Assembly (NCBI RefSeq): GCF_904849725.1
Contig: NC_058518.1
Location: 411,191,081-411,255,080 of the forward strand
Length of the DNA stretch: 64,000 nucleotides
DNA from: Hordeum vulgare subsp. vulgare
Lineage: Eukaryota; Streptophyta; Magnoliopsida; Poales; Poaceae
Direction of reading: 5' to 3'
Shown: one piece after another, positions 25,527 to 35,499 of the stretch
Layout: each line of letters opens with the position of its first letter
Position numbering within the stretch: position 1 is the first letter of the stretch
Program-made: the position numbers and the translations under genes
Notes under the pieces: model-generated
The model's input: only the letters and a program-made list of their open reading frames with translations
Told to the model about the DNA's origin: nothing
Database searches by the model: none

Positions 25527-26192
25527 TGTGACAGCCCGAGACCGATGTTCCAGAAGATTCCCCTTCTATTCCATTTTCGTCGTGTGGCTTATTTTATTTG
25601 TGGCATCATCATCGCATCATTCGCATCATCTGCATTGCATCGGCATCCCGTTGCCGCCCGTTTTCAAAACCTGCACCCGTTATTATTTGCCGGTTCTCTC
25701 TGTTATCGTCATTGAGCGTTTCGAGAACAACCACACACGCACGCGCCGTGGCATCGTCAAGACCTTGTTTTTATAACGTGTATAAAACTTTCTCCGATTG
25801 AGCTGGAACTTGGCGTGCGGTCTTACTTAGTGTAGGTAGGCCGTCTGTCAAATTTCATCGCGATCGGTGCTCGTTTGTTACCCGTGCCGTTTATTATATA
25901 GCGGCACTATAGCCGGTCAATTGTCGGACGTTTCGGTGTTTTAAACTCTGTCACCGGGTTGCCCGTTTTCCCCCTCTTCTATGCCTAGCCCCTGTGCATA
26001 GTGCATCGACCCTACACGCAGCCCAGTCCGAAAACCTCCCGGAACCCGAACCCGGCGGTCGTGACCGTTGGATCCGGATCAACCCCGTTTTACCGCAAAT
26101 CGTCATTGGTTTGTCCATTGCACTCCCGAACCTAATTATCTCGACCATCCGATCTAAATCGGAGGGTCCAGATGAACCTAGCCCTAACCCAG

Positions 26193-26193
<1 letters not shown>

Positions 26194-26233
<40 letters not shown>
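26194..26233. repeat. (TA)n microsatellite
   Basis: About 20 uninterrupted TA units lie within the 4.4-kb unit. They account for the Tyr-Ile repeats predicted in both strands. Confidence 0.97.
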
Positions 26234-26234
<1 letters not shown>

Positions 26235-27228
26235 CATCCAACCCTAGAACCTAGCGATCTGTCCCATCCAATCCTCCTCGCGCCGCCACCCACCTCCTTT
26301 GTTTCCGTGCCCGACCAACCCCCGCAGCCTCCGGCCTCCTGCTGCAACCTTCTCCCTGTGTTCCATGGACGACCACGAGGAGATCGAGACCCGCGACATC
26401 CTCTGTTTTCCCCCCTAGCGTGAGCAGGCGAGCTCCTCTGCCCGAGCAAGCGACCAACAGCAGCAGCTCCCGCTGCACCCTGCTACCCCGGCCTCCAGCG
26501 CGACCCCGTCGACCAACCCCCGTGAGCCAGCCATCAGGCCAGTCCCTCACGCCTCCTTCCTCCTCCCTCTCTCACTTCTTCTTCCCTCCCTATTTCTTCT
26601 CTGAATCTACCCCTGTCTTTTTCTTTCTTTCTTCAGGCAACAACATCTCTATGGAAGAGCCCCGTCCCAAGCTTCCGCATCGCCATGGTGACCGTCGCTG
26701 GCTTCCCGATGCGGTCCTTTGTCCTCTGCTTCGTGCCCAACGTCCAAGCTCCATCGCCCCTTGTTGTTCCAGTCAGGAGCCGGCGCCACCGTTGGCCAGT
26801 GAGCCACGATTCTAGCAACGTCTCCCCGTCATCAACCCTGCTGACAGGTCGGTCTCATCGCGCCCTCTCCTTTATTCTTGCCCTCCTTCCTCTCTCTCTC
26901 TAACCTTCCCTACTCTCCATGTCTTCTCTGGTGGGCAGGAGCTTCAGGTTCGCTCATGGCATTGTTGAAGCGCCCTGCCATCGGACCTCCACCCCAACTC
27001 CCTTTGGATCCGGTGCCTTGCGGACGGATCCGCGACCTAGCGCCCCATCCCCGACGTTCGGAGCCGCCCCTCCAGTCGCACGCGCTGCCCTGTGCTCGTC
27101 CCTGACGAACTGAAGCCCCGCATCGCGCCCGTCACTGCAGGTTGTGCCTGCATTTTTCATTTCCTGTAGAAGTCCGAACGTGCGCTTAATAGAAAGACTC
27201 GGCGTTGTTTTCATTCAGAAGTTGTTGC

Positions 27229-27294
27229 TAGCCTAGCTGGTAGCCGATCTGCGCCTGAACCATTGGGTCTGGGGTTCGAATCCCAGACACCCCA
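27229..27294 (+). other. tRNA-like sequence with pol III A and B boxes
   Basis: TAGCCTAGCTGG (27229-27240) fits the A-box consensus TRGYNNANNNGG. GGTTCGAATCC (27273-27283) is a perfect B box, 32 bases downstream. The T-arm stem is partly present (GTCTGGG with CCCAGAC around the loop). The acceptor stem and cloverleaf do not form, so it is not a functional tRNA gene. It may be a SINE head or a tRNA-derived segment carried by the LTR. Confidence 0.6.
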
Positions 27295-30200
27295 TATTTT
27301 CGTCTTTTTTCCTTTGCACACGCAGCCACCACTCCGCTAAGATCTGTCATGCGGGTTGTTTAGTTAACTTGTGCCATGCATGTTGGGCCCAGTAGTAGCA
27401 GATTCGGTCCATTGTTCTTTTTTTACGTCGTGTTTTTTTTCCAATTTCTAGGGACTTTGCTAATTTCAGAAAAAGGCATTGTTTTTCAAACGAGCGTAGT
27501 TTCTAAACCGTGCATCGGACCGGAGTGACTCAAATATGTAACTCGGCTAGAATTTCGCGTAGAACAAGAATTTCTAACTCTCATGCATAATTAGAATTGT
27601 TTAGTGTGTTGTTGCATCAGTTTGCGTGTCGACGTGTTACAAACGGTTTAGGTCGTAACTATTTGTCCGTAGCTCCGTTGGAGATGTGCCATATATGTAA
27701 ATGGACCAGAACGACGATTAGAATCGCGTGAACCACTTTGTTTTGCCGTTTGACAAACCTAAAATGTGATTAGGACAAATCTGGACAGAATTAAGATTTA
27801 ACATGTGGGGTCATTTCGGAGATGTTATATGTCGTATCCGGCCTCATTTAAAATGCCTAGATATGTAGTTTAATTTGTGCTTCACCCCTTGCCATGTTAA
27901 CAACATTTAATATTGTCGTGTATCTAATCGGGATAGAACTAAATAACTCGTATGTGGAGTTTCGTCAATATGCAACTCATTGCATATTGAACTTCACCTA
28001 ATGTGTAGGTTTGATTGTGTGAATTGTCATGCCATGTCTTGCTTATATTCAGCCTGATCATACATCATATGTGGATTGCATCTTGTCGTGCATGTGTCGT
28101 GGTGAATATCTGTGTTGATGCTTGTTTCCGGTTTGTTCCGTCTCGATAGAGTTCCGCAAGCGTGTCGGAATGTGAGGACCCGTTCGACTACATCGATTCG
28201 TCTGCTTCACGGAGTCATTCTTCTTCCAAGCGGGATCTCGGGCAAGATGACCATTTCCCCAGATACCATTACTATCATTGCCATGCTAGTTTTATTGCTT
28301 CTACCGCTTATGTCTTGTTGCCTACCACATGTTAAATATCAGCCTCTCAACAATGCCATGAAAACCTTCAACTTGTTCGACCTAGCAAACCACTGATTGG
28401 CTATGTTACCGCTTGCTTAACCATGTTGTTAGTGTTCCTAGTTGCAGGTGCAGTTGCTTCCATGTGTTAGCATGGGTTCCTTGTTATATCACCATATTAA
28501 CTGCTATTTAATTTAATGCACCTATATACTTGGTAAAAGGTGGAAGGCTCGGCCTTTCTAGCCTGGTGTTTTGTTCCACCTTTGCCCCCTTAGTTTTCGG
28601 CTACCGGTGTTATGTTCCATAATTGAGCGCTCCTAACACGATCGGGGTTGTTATGGGGACCCCCTTGATAATTCGTTTTAGATTAAAGCTGGTCTGGCAA
28701 GGCCCAACATTGGTACTACATTTGCCTAAACACCTAATAAAATTGCATAGGGACTTTCCGGACCCCGAGGATAATTTAATCAACCCCGGGCCAGTGCTCC
28801 TCATAAGTGTTGGTCCAAAACAGAGCAGCTTATTAACGCTACCTGGGGCAACTCGGCGTTTGGCGTGGTAACCATCGCTCATCCGTCGTGTCCTGAGAAC
28901 GAGGTACGCGACTCCTATCGGGATCGTCGACACGTCGGGCGGCCTTGCTGGATTAGTTTTACCTTTGACGAAATATCTTGTGCATCAGGATTCCGGTGAT
29001 GCTTTGGGTAATCTCAGAGTTGAGGTTTTCCACTAGGGAATCCGACGAGATCGCGAGCTTCATGATTGAGGATTTCTATGAAGCTTGTGGAAATTTGTGA
29101 TGGACTAGTTGGAGCACCCCTGGAGGGTTAAATCTTTTCAGAAAGCCGTGCACGCGGTTATGTGGCAACGTGGAAACTTTGTTTAACAGGGTTCTAGATA
29201 ACTTGAAGTTAACTTAATTAAGACTTGCCAACTGTGTGCGTAACCGTGATTGTCTCTTTCGTGAGTACCTTCTCCGATCGAGGACACGGTGGGGTTATGT
29301 CTCACGTAGGTAGGTGTTCAGGGTCATTCATTTGATCAACAGTAGTTCACGTCCGCTATGGGCAGATCTTCCCTCTCTTATTTCTTGTACTCGTAAGTTT
29401 AGCCACCAAATATATGCTTAGCCGCTGCTGCAACCTCACCACTTAACCATACCTCACCCATTTAGCTTTGCTAGTCTTGATACCTTTGGAAATGAGATTG
29501 CTGAGTCCCCTGTGGCTCACAGATTACTACAACACCAGTGGGAGGTACAGGTAAAGGTTACTTGACGCGAGCGCGTTGATTGTTCATTTGGAGTTGCTCT
29601 TCTTCTTCTTATTCATCGATCTAGGATGGGTTCCAGGCCGGCAGCCTGGGATAGCAAGGATGGACGTCGTTCTTCTTTTGTCGTTTGTTTCCGTCCGTAG
29701 TCGGACCCTGCTCTTACTCTTGATGATTATGTAATGTACTGATGTGACTCTGATGTAGCTTGTGGCGAGTGTAAGCCAATTCTATACATATATCTCTTCT
29801 TTTCAGTACATGTACTTGTAACGATATCCATTCTTGCGACACGACGAGATGCGCTTCTATCCCTGACGAGGCCTTCGTGCCAAATTGAGGATAGGGTCGC
29901 ATCTTGGGCAAGACAACAATAACGCTTGTTGGGAGGCAACCCAATGAATTTATCTTTTTTCTTCTATTTTGTTGCGTCCACACCATCATAATTCTGTTAT
30001 GATAGTGTCTTTTGTGTTTCTTTTTGTGTTTGAGCCAAGCAAAACCTTTATGACTAGTCTTGGTGATGGTTGTTTGATCCTGCTGGAAAAAGACAGAAAC
30101 TTTTCGCTCACGAGATTATTTTTCATTTTTATTCAGAAAGAGATTTTGAGCTGATGTTTTTTGCTGCTGGTTGATATGTCTTTTTCCCACGCAGTCGTAA

Positions 30201-30587
30201 ATTTGCAGAATTTTTGAGGTACCAGAAGTATACGAAGTATACAGATTGCTACAGACTGGTCTGTTTTTGACAGATTCTGTTTTTGTTGAGTTGGTTGCTT
30301 GTTTTGATGAAACTATGGATAGTATCGGGGGGTACTAGCCATGGAAAAGTGAGAATACAATAATCTAACACCAATATAAATAGAAATCAAGATTGCTACA
30401 GTACCTAAGAAGGTGGTAGTTTGTTTTCTTGTGCTAATGTTATCACGAGTTTGTGTTTAAGTTTTGTGTTGTGAAGTTTTCAAGTTTTGGGTGATGTTCT
30501 CATGGACAAATGGATAAAGAGTGGAAAGATCTCAAGCTTGGGGATGCCCAAGGCATCCCAAGACAAATTCAAGGACACCAAAAAGCC

Positions 30588-30590
30588 TAA
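30588..30590 (+). repeat. Left TAA target duplication of Harbinger element 1
   Basis: TAA precedes GAGCATCTCTAG and recurs at 32031-32033 after ...GACTTGCTC. The empty site reads 'aaaagcctaagcttgggg', the expected Athila-type sequence. Confidence 0.85.
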
Positions 30591-30693
30591 GAGCATCTCT
30601 AGTAGAACCCTCAAATCCTTACATGTAAAACCAGTTTTAAGGGTTGAGAATTTCCCAATTTTGACACTTTTAAGGGTTGAAAAACAGGGGCAG

Positions 30694-30767
30694 AGAGTAG
30701 AACCCTCAAACCCAACCCTTATAACGGAATATTCCGTTATAAGGGTTGGGTTTGAGGGTTCTACTCT
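30694..30767. repeat. Perfect 74-bp palindrome inside Harbinger element 1
   Basis: Two 37-base arms meet with no spacer at 30730/30731 (centre ...ACGGAAT|ATTCCGT...). The outer part of each arm (GTAGAACCCTCAAA) resembles the terminal repeat of the host element, as if two transposon ends lie head to head. Confidence 0.95.
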
Positions 30768-31054
30768 TTGCCCCAACCCCAACCCTTAAAACTGTCATTT
30801 GGCATTGCATAATTTTCACTAGAAAAACATAATAAACCTCCAAACAAACACGGAAATAAAGATCATTGATGCATGGTTTAATAGTTTTTACATCACACAA
30901 TCATCATCTTCCCCCTCTACTCGGCACCATCACCAAAAAATTACACTTGGCGCCATTTCCTAGACCACTTCCACGTCCATCAAGCACCTCCATTGTCGCC
31001 GGTGGTGGAGTCTTCCACACCGCCATCGCCACCACAACTCATCGGAGTGTCACC

Positions 31055-31864
31055 TCAAAGAGTAGAGGACGCACCACGGAATATCCTCTTCCTCTCCGCG
31101 ATGTCCTCCTTGTAGTCCTTCCACCATTGCAATTGTTCTTGATCCATGTCCTTCTTGGACATCATCATGTGCTCCTTATCTTCCACCATGAGTTCTTTCC
31201 ATACCTTTGCCTCTTTCACCTTGATCATCCTCTCCTCCAAGTCGGCCTTGCGCTTTGCTTCTTCACGCTTTGCTTCCACTTGTGCAAGCTTGACCTCTTT
31301 CTTCTTCTCAGTGATAAGAAGCTTCGTCTCCAATGTCTTCGTTGTCAATTCCTCTTTCTTCTTCTCGGTGATAAGAAGCGTCGTCGGGGGCGAAAGCCGG
31401 GGCGGTGGCAGGGGCGGGAGCGGCGGCCGGGGCTGGCACGGACGGAGGCGGTGGCAGGCCTGCCCGCCGCCGCTTGGCCCCGACGATGGCGGGGGCGGCC
31501 GGGGCTGGCGCTGCGGCGGCCGTGGCGGGGACGGGGCCGAGGGCGGCGGGCGCAGGCGCGGCGGCGGGCGCAGGGGCAGGCGAGGGCCGCCGCTTGGCCG
31601 GGGCGGGCGCGGCCGGGGCCGGGGCGGGGACGACCGGGGCCGGGGCGGGCGCATCGGCGGTCGGGGCGGGCGCTGCAGCCGCGGCCGAGGCGGGGCTGGG
31701 GCCGGCAGGGGCTTGCGCGGCCGGGGCTGGGGCCGGCGCGGCGGCCGGCGGCGGCACGGCGGCGGGGGCGAGGCGGGCACGAGGAAGGCGACGGTTGGGA
31801 GACGGGATCGATCCCGCGCTGGAGCTGAAGTGGAGTGCGGGTTGGGAGGAGTTTCTCCTCCCAA
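31055..31864 (-). pseudogene. ORF1-like relic of Harbinger element 1
   Basis: The - strand frame of 269 codons has no ATG at its left limit (the first candidate codon is TTG). Its first 170 residues are Pro/Arg/Ala low complexity from the G-rich core. The last 85 are a charged helix (EKKKEVKLAQVEAKREEAK..., MSKKDMDQEQLQWWKDYKED), resembling the C-terminal coiled region of Myb-like ORF1 proteins or NAM-associated C-terminal domains that accompany Harbinger transposases. The Myb/SANT domain itself is absent. I treat it as an exon fragment; the overlapping frames on other strands arise only from base composition. Confidence 0.45.
31385..31790. repeat. G-rich low-complexity core (G on + strand)
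   Basis: About 400 bases consist almost wholly of GGGGCNGGCGC-like units with very few A or T. Stop codons are therefore absent from most frames, which explains several overlapping long frames on both strands. Confidence 0.9.
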
Positions 31865-33946
31865 CCCTCACTTCTACAGGCTCAAAACTAGTTTGAGGGT
31901 TGGACCTCTAAAAATATTTACGGGTTTAAGGGTTTAAGGGTTGTAGTCTAAGCCGTTTTTCGGACGAAAACTGTAAAAAGGCGGTTATTTTTAAGGGTTT
32001 GGGGGTTTGAGGGCTCTACTAGACTTGCTCTAAGCTTGGGGATGCCCCGGGAAGGCATCCCCTCTTTCGTCTTCAATCCATCGGTAACATTACTTGGAGC
32101 TATATTTTTATTCACCACATGATATGTGTTTTGCTTGGAGCGTCTTGTATCGTAGGAGTCTTTTCTTTTTGTTGTGTCACAATCATCCTTGCTGCACACC
32201 TTTTGATAGAGACATGCACTCATCGTGATTTTGCTATAATGCTCATCGTGCTTCACTTATATCTTTTGAGCTAGATAATTTTGCTCTATGTGCTTCACTT
32301 AGATGTTTTAGAGCACGGTGGTGCGTGACTTGGTAGTTGGCTTGTGCTATGAAAGTAGTCCCAAAGGTGATAGGTACCCAAAGAGGATACAAAAACCTCC
32401 ATCTTCATGTGCATTGAGTAGAAAGAGAAGTTTTGATTCCTCTCAATTAGTTTTGAGACGTGGATTTGGTAATATTAAGAGTTATGTTAGTAGGGTGTTG
32501 TGAATCTAGAAATACTTGTGTTGAAGTTAGTGATTCCCGTAACATGCACGTATGGTGAACTGCTATGTTAGGAATTTGGAGCATAATTGATCTATTGATT
32601 GACATCCTTTGTGTTGAGGTCGGGATCGCGCGATGGTTAACACCTACCAACCCTTCCCCTAGGAGTATGCGTTTAGCACTTTGTTTCGATTACTAATAAA
32701 AACTTTCGCAACAAGTATGTGAGTTCTTCATGACTAATGTGAGTCCATGGTCTAGATGCACTTTCACCTTCCACCATTGCTAGCCTCTCTAGCGCCACGC
32801 AATTTTCGCCGGTGCATAAACCCATCATATGCCTTCCTCAAAACAGCCACCATACCTACCTACTATGGCATTTTCATAGCCATTTCGAGATATATTGCCA
32901 TGCAAATCCCATTGTTCCGTCCCATGACTTGTGTCGTCACTCTCATGTTGCCATTGCATGATCGTAAGATAGCTAGCGAGATGTTTCAACGTCATACGCC
33001 AAGCTAGATCGTTGCACATCCCGGTACACTGCCAGAGGCATTTCCTATAGAGTCATCATCGTTCTGAGCTTTGAGCTATGAGTAAATAAAAGTGTGATGA
33101 CCATCATTATTAGAGCATTGTCCCATGTGAGGAAATAAAAAAAAGGCCAAAGAGCCCAAATAAAAAAAGAGAGAGGCCTTATAGCCCAAATAAAAAAAGA
33201 GAAAAATAGAGAAGGGACAATGCTACTATATTTTTCCACACTTGTGCTTCATAATAGCGCCATGTTCTTCATGATTGAGAGCCTCTCGTTTCGTCACCAC
33301 CATATGCTAGTGGTAATCTTTATTATACAACTTGGCTTGTATATTCCAATGATGGGCTTCCTCAAATTGCCCTAGGTCTTCGTGAGCAAGCAAGTTGATG
33401 CACACCCACTAGTTCTCCTTTTGAGCTTTCGCATACTTATAGCTCTAGTGCAACCTTTGCATGGCAATCCCTACTCATTCACATTGATATCTATTAATGG
33501 GCATCTCCATAACCCTTTGATACGCCGAGTCAATGTGACCATCTCCTCCTTTTTGTCTCACAACCACCACCACACTCTATTCCACCTATAGTGCTATATC
33601 CATGGCTCACGCTCATGTATTGCGTGATAGTTAAAAAAGGTTGGAGAAAGTAAGAGTGCGAAAACAATTACTTGGCCAATACTGGGGTTGTGCATGATTT
33701 AAATTAGTTGTGTGGGTCTTTGGCCTTGTTATTTCGAAAGTTTATGATTACCTTGCTAGTTTGCTTGAAGTATTATTGTTTTCATGTCAATAGCAAACTA
33801 TTGTTTTAAATCTTACGGATCTGAACATTCATGTCACATGAAAGAAGTTACAAAGGACAACTATGCTAGGTAGCATTCCACATCAAAAATTCAGTCTTTA
33901 TCACTTCCCTACTCGAGGACGAGCAGGAGTTAAGCTTGGGGATGCT

Positions 33947-35490
33947 TGATACGTCTCCAACGTATCTATAATTTTTGATAGTTTCATGCTATTATCTTGT
34001 CAAACTTTGGATGTTTTGTATGCCTTTTATATCTTTTTTGGTACTAACTTATTAACTCAGTCCAAGTGCCAGTTCCTGTTTTTTCCGTATTTTTGACCCT
34101 TTTCAGAGGAAGATTTTAAACGGAGTCCAAACGGAAAGAAACTTCCAAAAAGATTTTTTCCGAAACAGAAGACGATCGGGAGACTTGAGAACCAAGGCAG
34201 GGGGTCACCAGGGACCCCACAAGCCCCCTAGCCACGGCCAGGGGGGCCCGCGCCTCCCAGGCTTGTGGGCTCCCTGGGCCTCCTCTGCCCTAGGTATTTC
34301 GCCTATATATTCCCTAAAATCCCAGAAAAAATCGGGGGAGACACGAAAACACTTTTCCGCCGCCGCAAGCTTCTGTCTCCGCAAGATCCCATCTGGGGCA
34401 CATTCTGGTGCCCTGCCGGAGGGGGGATTCAGATACGGAGGGCTTCTTCATCAACACCATGACCTCTCCGATGATGCGTGAGTAGTTCACCATAGACCTA
34501 CGGGTCCATAGCTAGTGGCTAGATGGCTTCTTCTCTCTCTTGGATCTTCAATACAAAGTTCTCCATGATCTTCATGGAGATCTATCAGATGTAATCTTCT
34601 TTGCGGTGTGTTTGTCGAGATCCGATGAATTGTGGATTTATGATCAGATTATCTATGAATCTTATTTGAGTTTATTCTGATCTCTCTTATGCATGATTTC
34701 ATATCCTTGTAATTCTCTTCGAGTTGTGGGTTTTGTTTGGCCAGCTTGATCTATGATTCTTGCAATGGGAGAAGTGCTTGGTTTTGGGTTCATACCGTGT
34801 GGTGACCTCACCCAGTGACAGAAGGGGTAGCGAGGCACGCATCGTGTTGTTGCCATCAAGGGTAAAAAGATGGGGTTTTCATCATTTGTTTGAGTTTATC
34901 CCTCTACATCATGTCATCTTGCTTAAGGCGTTACTCTGTTCGTCATGAACTCAATACACTAGATGCATGCTGGATAGCGGTCGATGTGTGAAGTACTAGT
35001 AGTAGATGCAGAAAGTATCGGTCTACTTGTTTCGGACGTGATGCCTATATGTATGATCATTGCCTTAGATATCGTCATGACTTTGCGCGGTTCTATCAAT
35101 TGCTCGACAGTAATTTGTTCACCCACCGTAATATTTGCTATTTTGAGAGAAGCCTCTAGTGAACACTATGGCCCCCGGGTCTACTTCACACCATATTTTC
35201 AGCCTTACACTTTTACTTCGTTGCACTTTCCGCCTTTAGATCTCACTTTGCAATCAATCTTGAAGGGATTGACAACCCCTTTATAGCGTTGGGTGCAAGC
35301 TCTTTTGTGTTTGCGCGGGTACTCTGGACTTGACGAGATTCTCCTACTGGATTGATACATTGGTTCTCAAACTGAGGGAAATACTTACTGCTCATGTGCC
35401 GCATCACCCTTTCCTCTTCAAGGGAAAAACCAACGCAAGCAAGTCTTCGTCAACGTGTCAATTTCTGGCGCTGTTGTTTGAGAAGTAGCA
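33947..35490 (+). repeat. 3' LTR of the Athila-type element
   Basis: It begins TGATACGTCTCCAACG after the purine tract. Two ends are possible: ...ACGTGTCA at 35460, followed by TTTCTGGCGCTGTTG, which looks like a Gypsy primer binding site; or ...GAAGTAGCA at 35490, as in related LTRs. I favour 35490 on family memory, but either gives a 1.5-kb TG...CA LTR. Frames at 34185-34481, 34760-34948 and 34984-35286 are LTR shadows. Confidence 0.75.
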
Positions 35491-35499
35491 AGGGTCAAA

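Larger units (their letters stand above)
25527..29915 (+). mobile_element. 4.4-kb TG...CA unit, probable solo LTR of a LARD-class family
   Basis: The unit starts TGTGACAGCCCGAGACC, ends ATCTTGGGCAAGACA, and is flanked by perfect ACAAT 5-bp duplications. It has no RT, integrase, gag or transposase, and no terminal direct repeats. TG...CA ends with a 5-bp duplication define an LTR-retrotransposon terminus. At 4389 bp this matches the very long LTRs of LARD families such as Sukkula or Erika (inferred). It contains a (TA)n tract and a tRNA-like pol III box pair. Candidate frames inside (25994-26254, 26420-26815, 26878-27113, 28112-28396) lack domain similarity and are not called. Confidence 0.75.
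30591..32030 (-). mobile_element. PIF/Harbinger-type element 1 (non-autonomous)
   Basis: The left end GAGCATCTCTAGTAGAACCC and the reverse complement of the right end (GAGCAAGTCTAGTAGAGCCC) form imperfect terminal inverted repeats, and the target duplication is TAA, both typical of PIF/Harbinger. It is 1440 bp with no DDE transposase. It carries a perfect 74-bp palindrome near the left end and a 400-bp G-rich core on the + strand. A coding relic is on the - strand, so the element is given that orientation. Confidence 0.85.
29921..33946 (+). other. 3' non-coding internal region of the Athila-type element
   Basis: It resumes with 'aacgcttgttgggaggcaac' and holds no supported gene outside the Harbinger insertion. 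Around 33130-33215 an A-rich block contains the direct repeat 'gcccaaataaaaaaagag' twice. It ends in the purine-rich 'taagcttggggatgct' (33931-33946), the probable polypurine tract. Small frames at 29969, 32318, 32756 and 33382 are not credible. Confidence 0.7.
23614..35490 (+). mobile_element. Athila-lineage Gypsy element (Fatima/Sabrina/BAGY-2-like), truncated and twice invaded
   Basis: The parts in order are: gag-protease (23614-25488), a 25527-29915 insertion, 3' non-coding internal sequence (29921-33946) resuming with the characteristic 'cgcttgttgggaggcaaccc' segment, a Harbinger insertion (30591-32030), the purine-rich 'aagcttggggatgc' tract, and the 3' LTR from 33947. The 5' LTR and gag start are absent. 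Removing the two insertions rejoins 'gggcgttaaACAATaacgcttg' and 'gcctaagcttgggg' without a gap. Confidence 0.82.

Noticed and set aside
26420..27113. Possible exons of a small gene in the 4.4-kb unit
   Set aside because: Pro/Ser-rich frames without domains, inside a TG...CA unit with target duplications; better explained as LTR sequence.
27229..27294. A functional tRNA gene
   Set aside because: A and B boxes are present, but the acceptor stem does not pair, the T loop has an extra base and no convincing anticodon arm forms.
31146..31937. Long + strand frame rich in Gly/Arg (263 codons) and others overlapping it
   Set aside because: They arise from the stop-poor G-rich core; only the - strand reading ends in a plausible coiled-coil segment.
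33130..33215. CRISPR-like short repeats (gcccaaataaaaaaagag twice)
   Set aside because: Only two A-rich units in a plant retrotransposon; simple local duplication.
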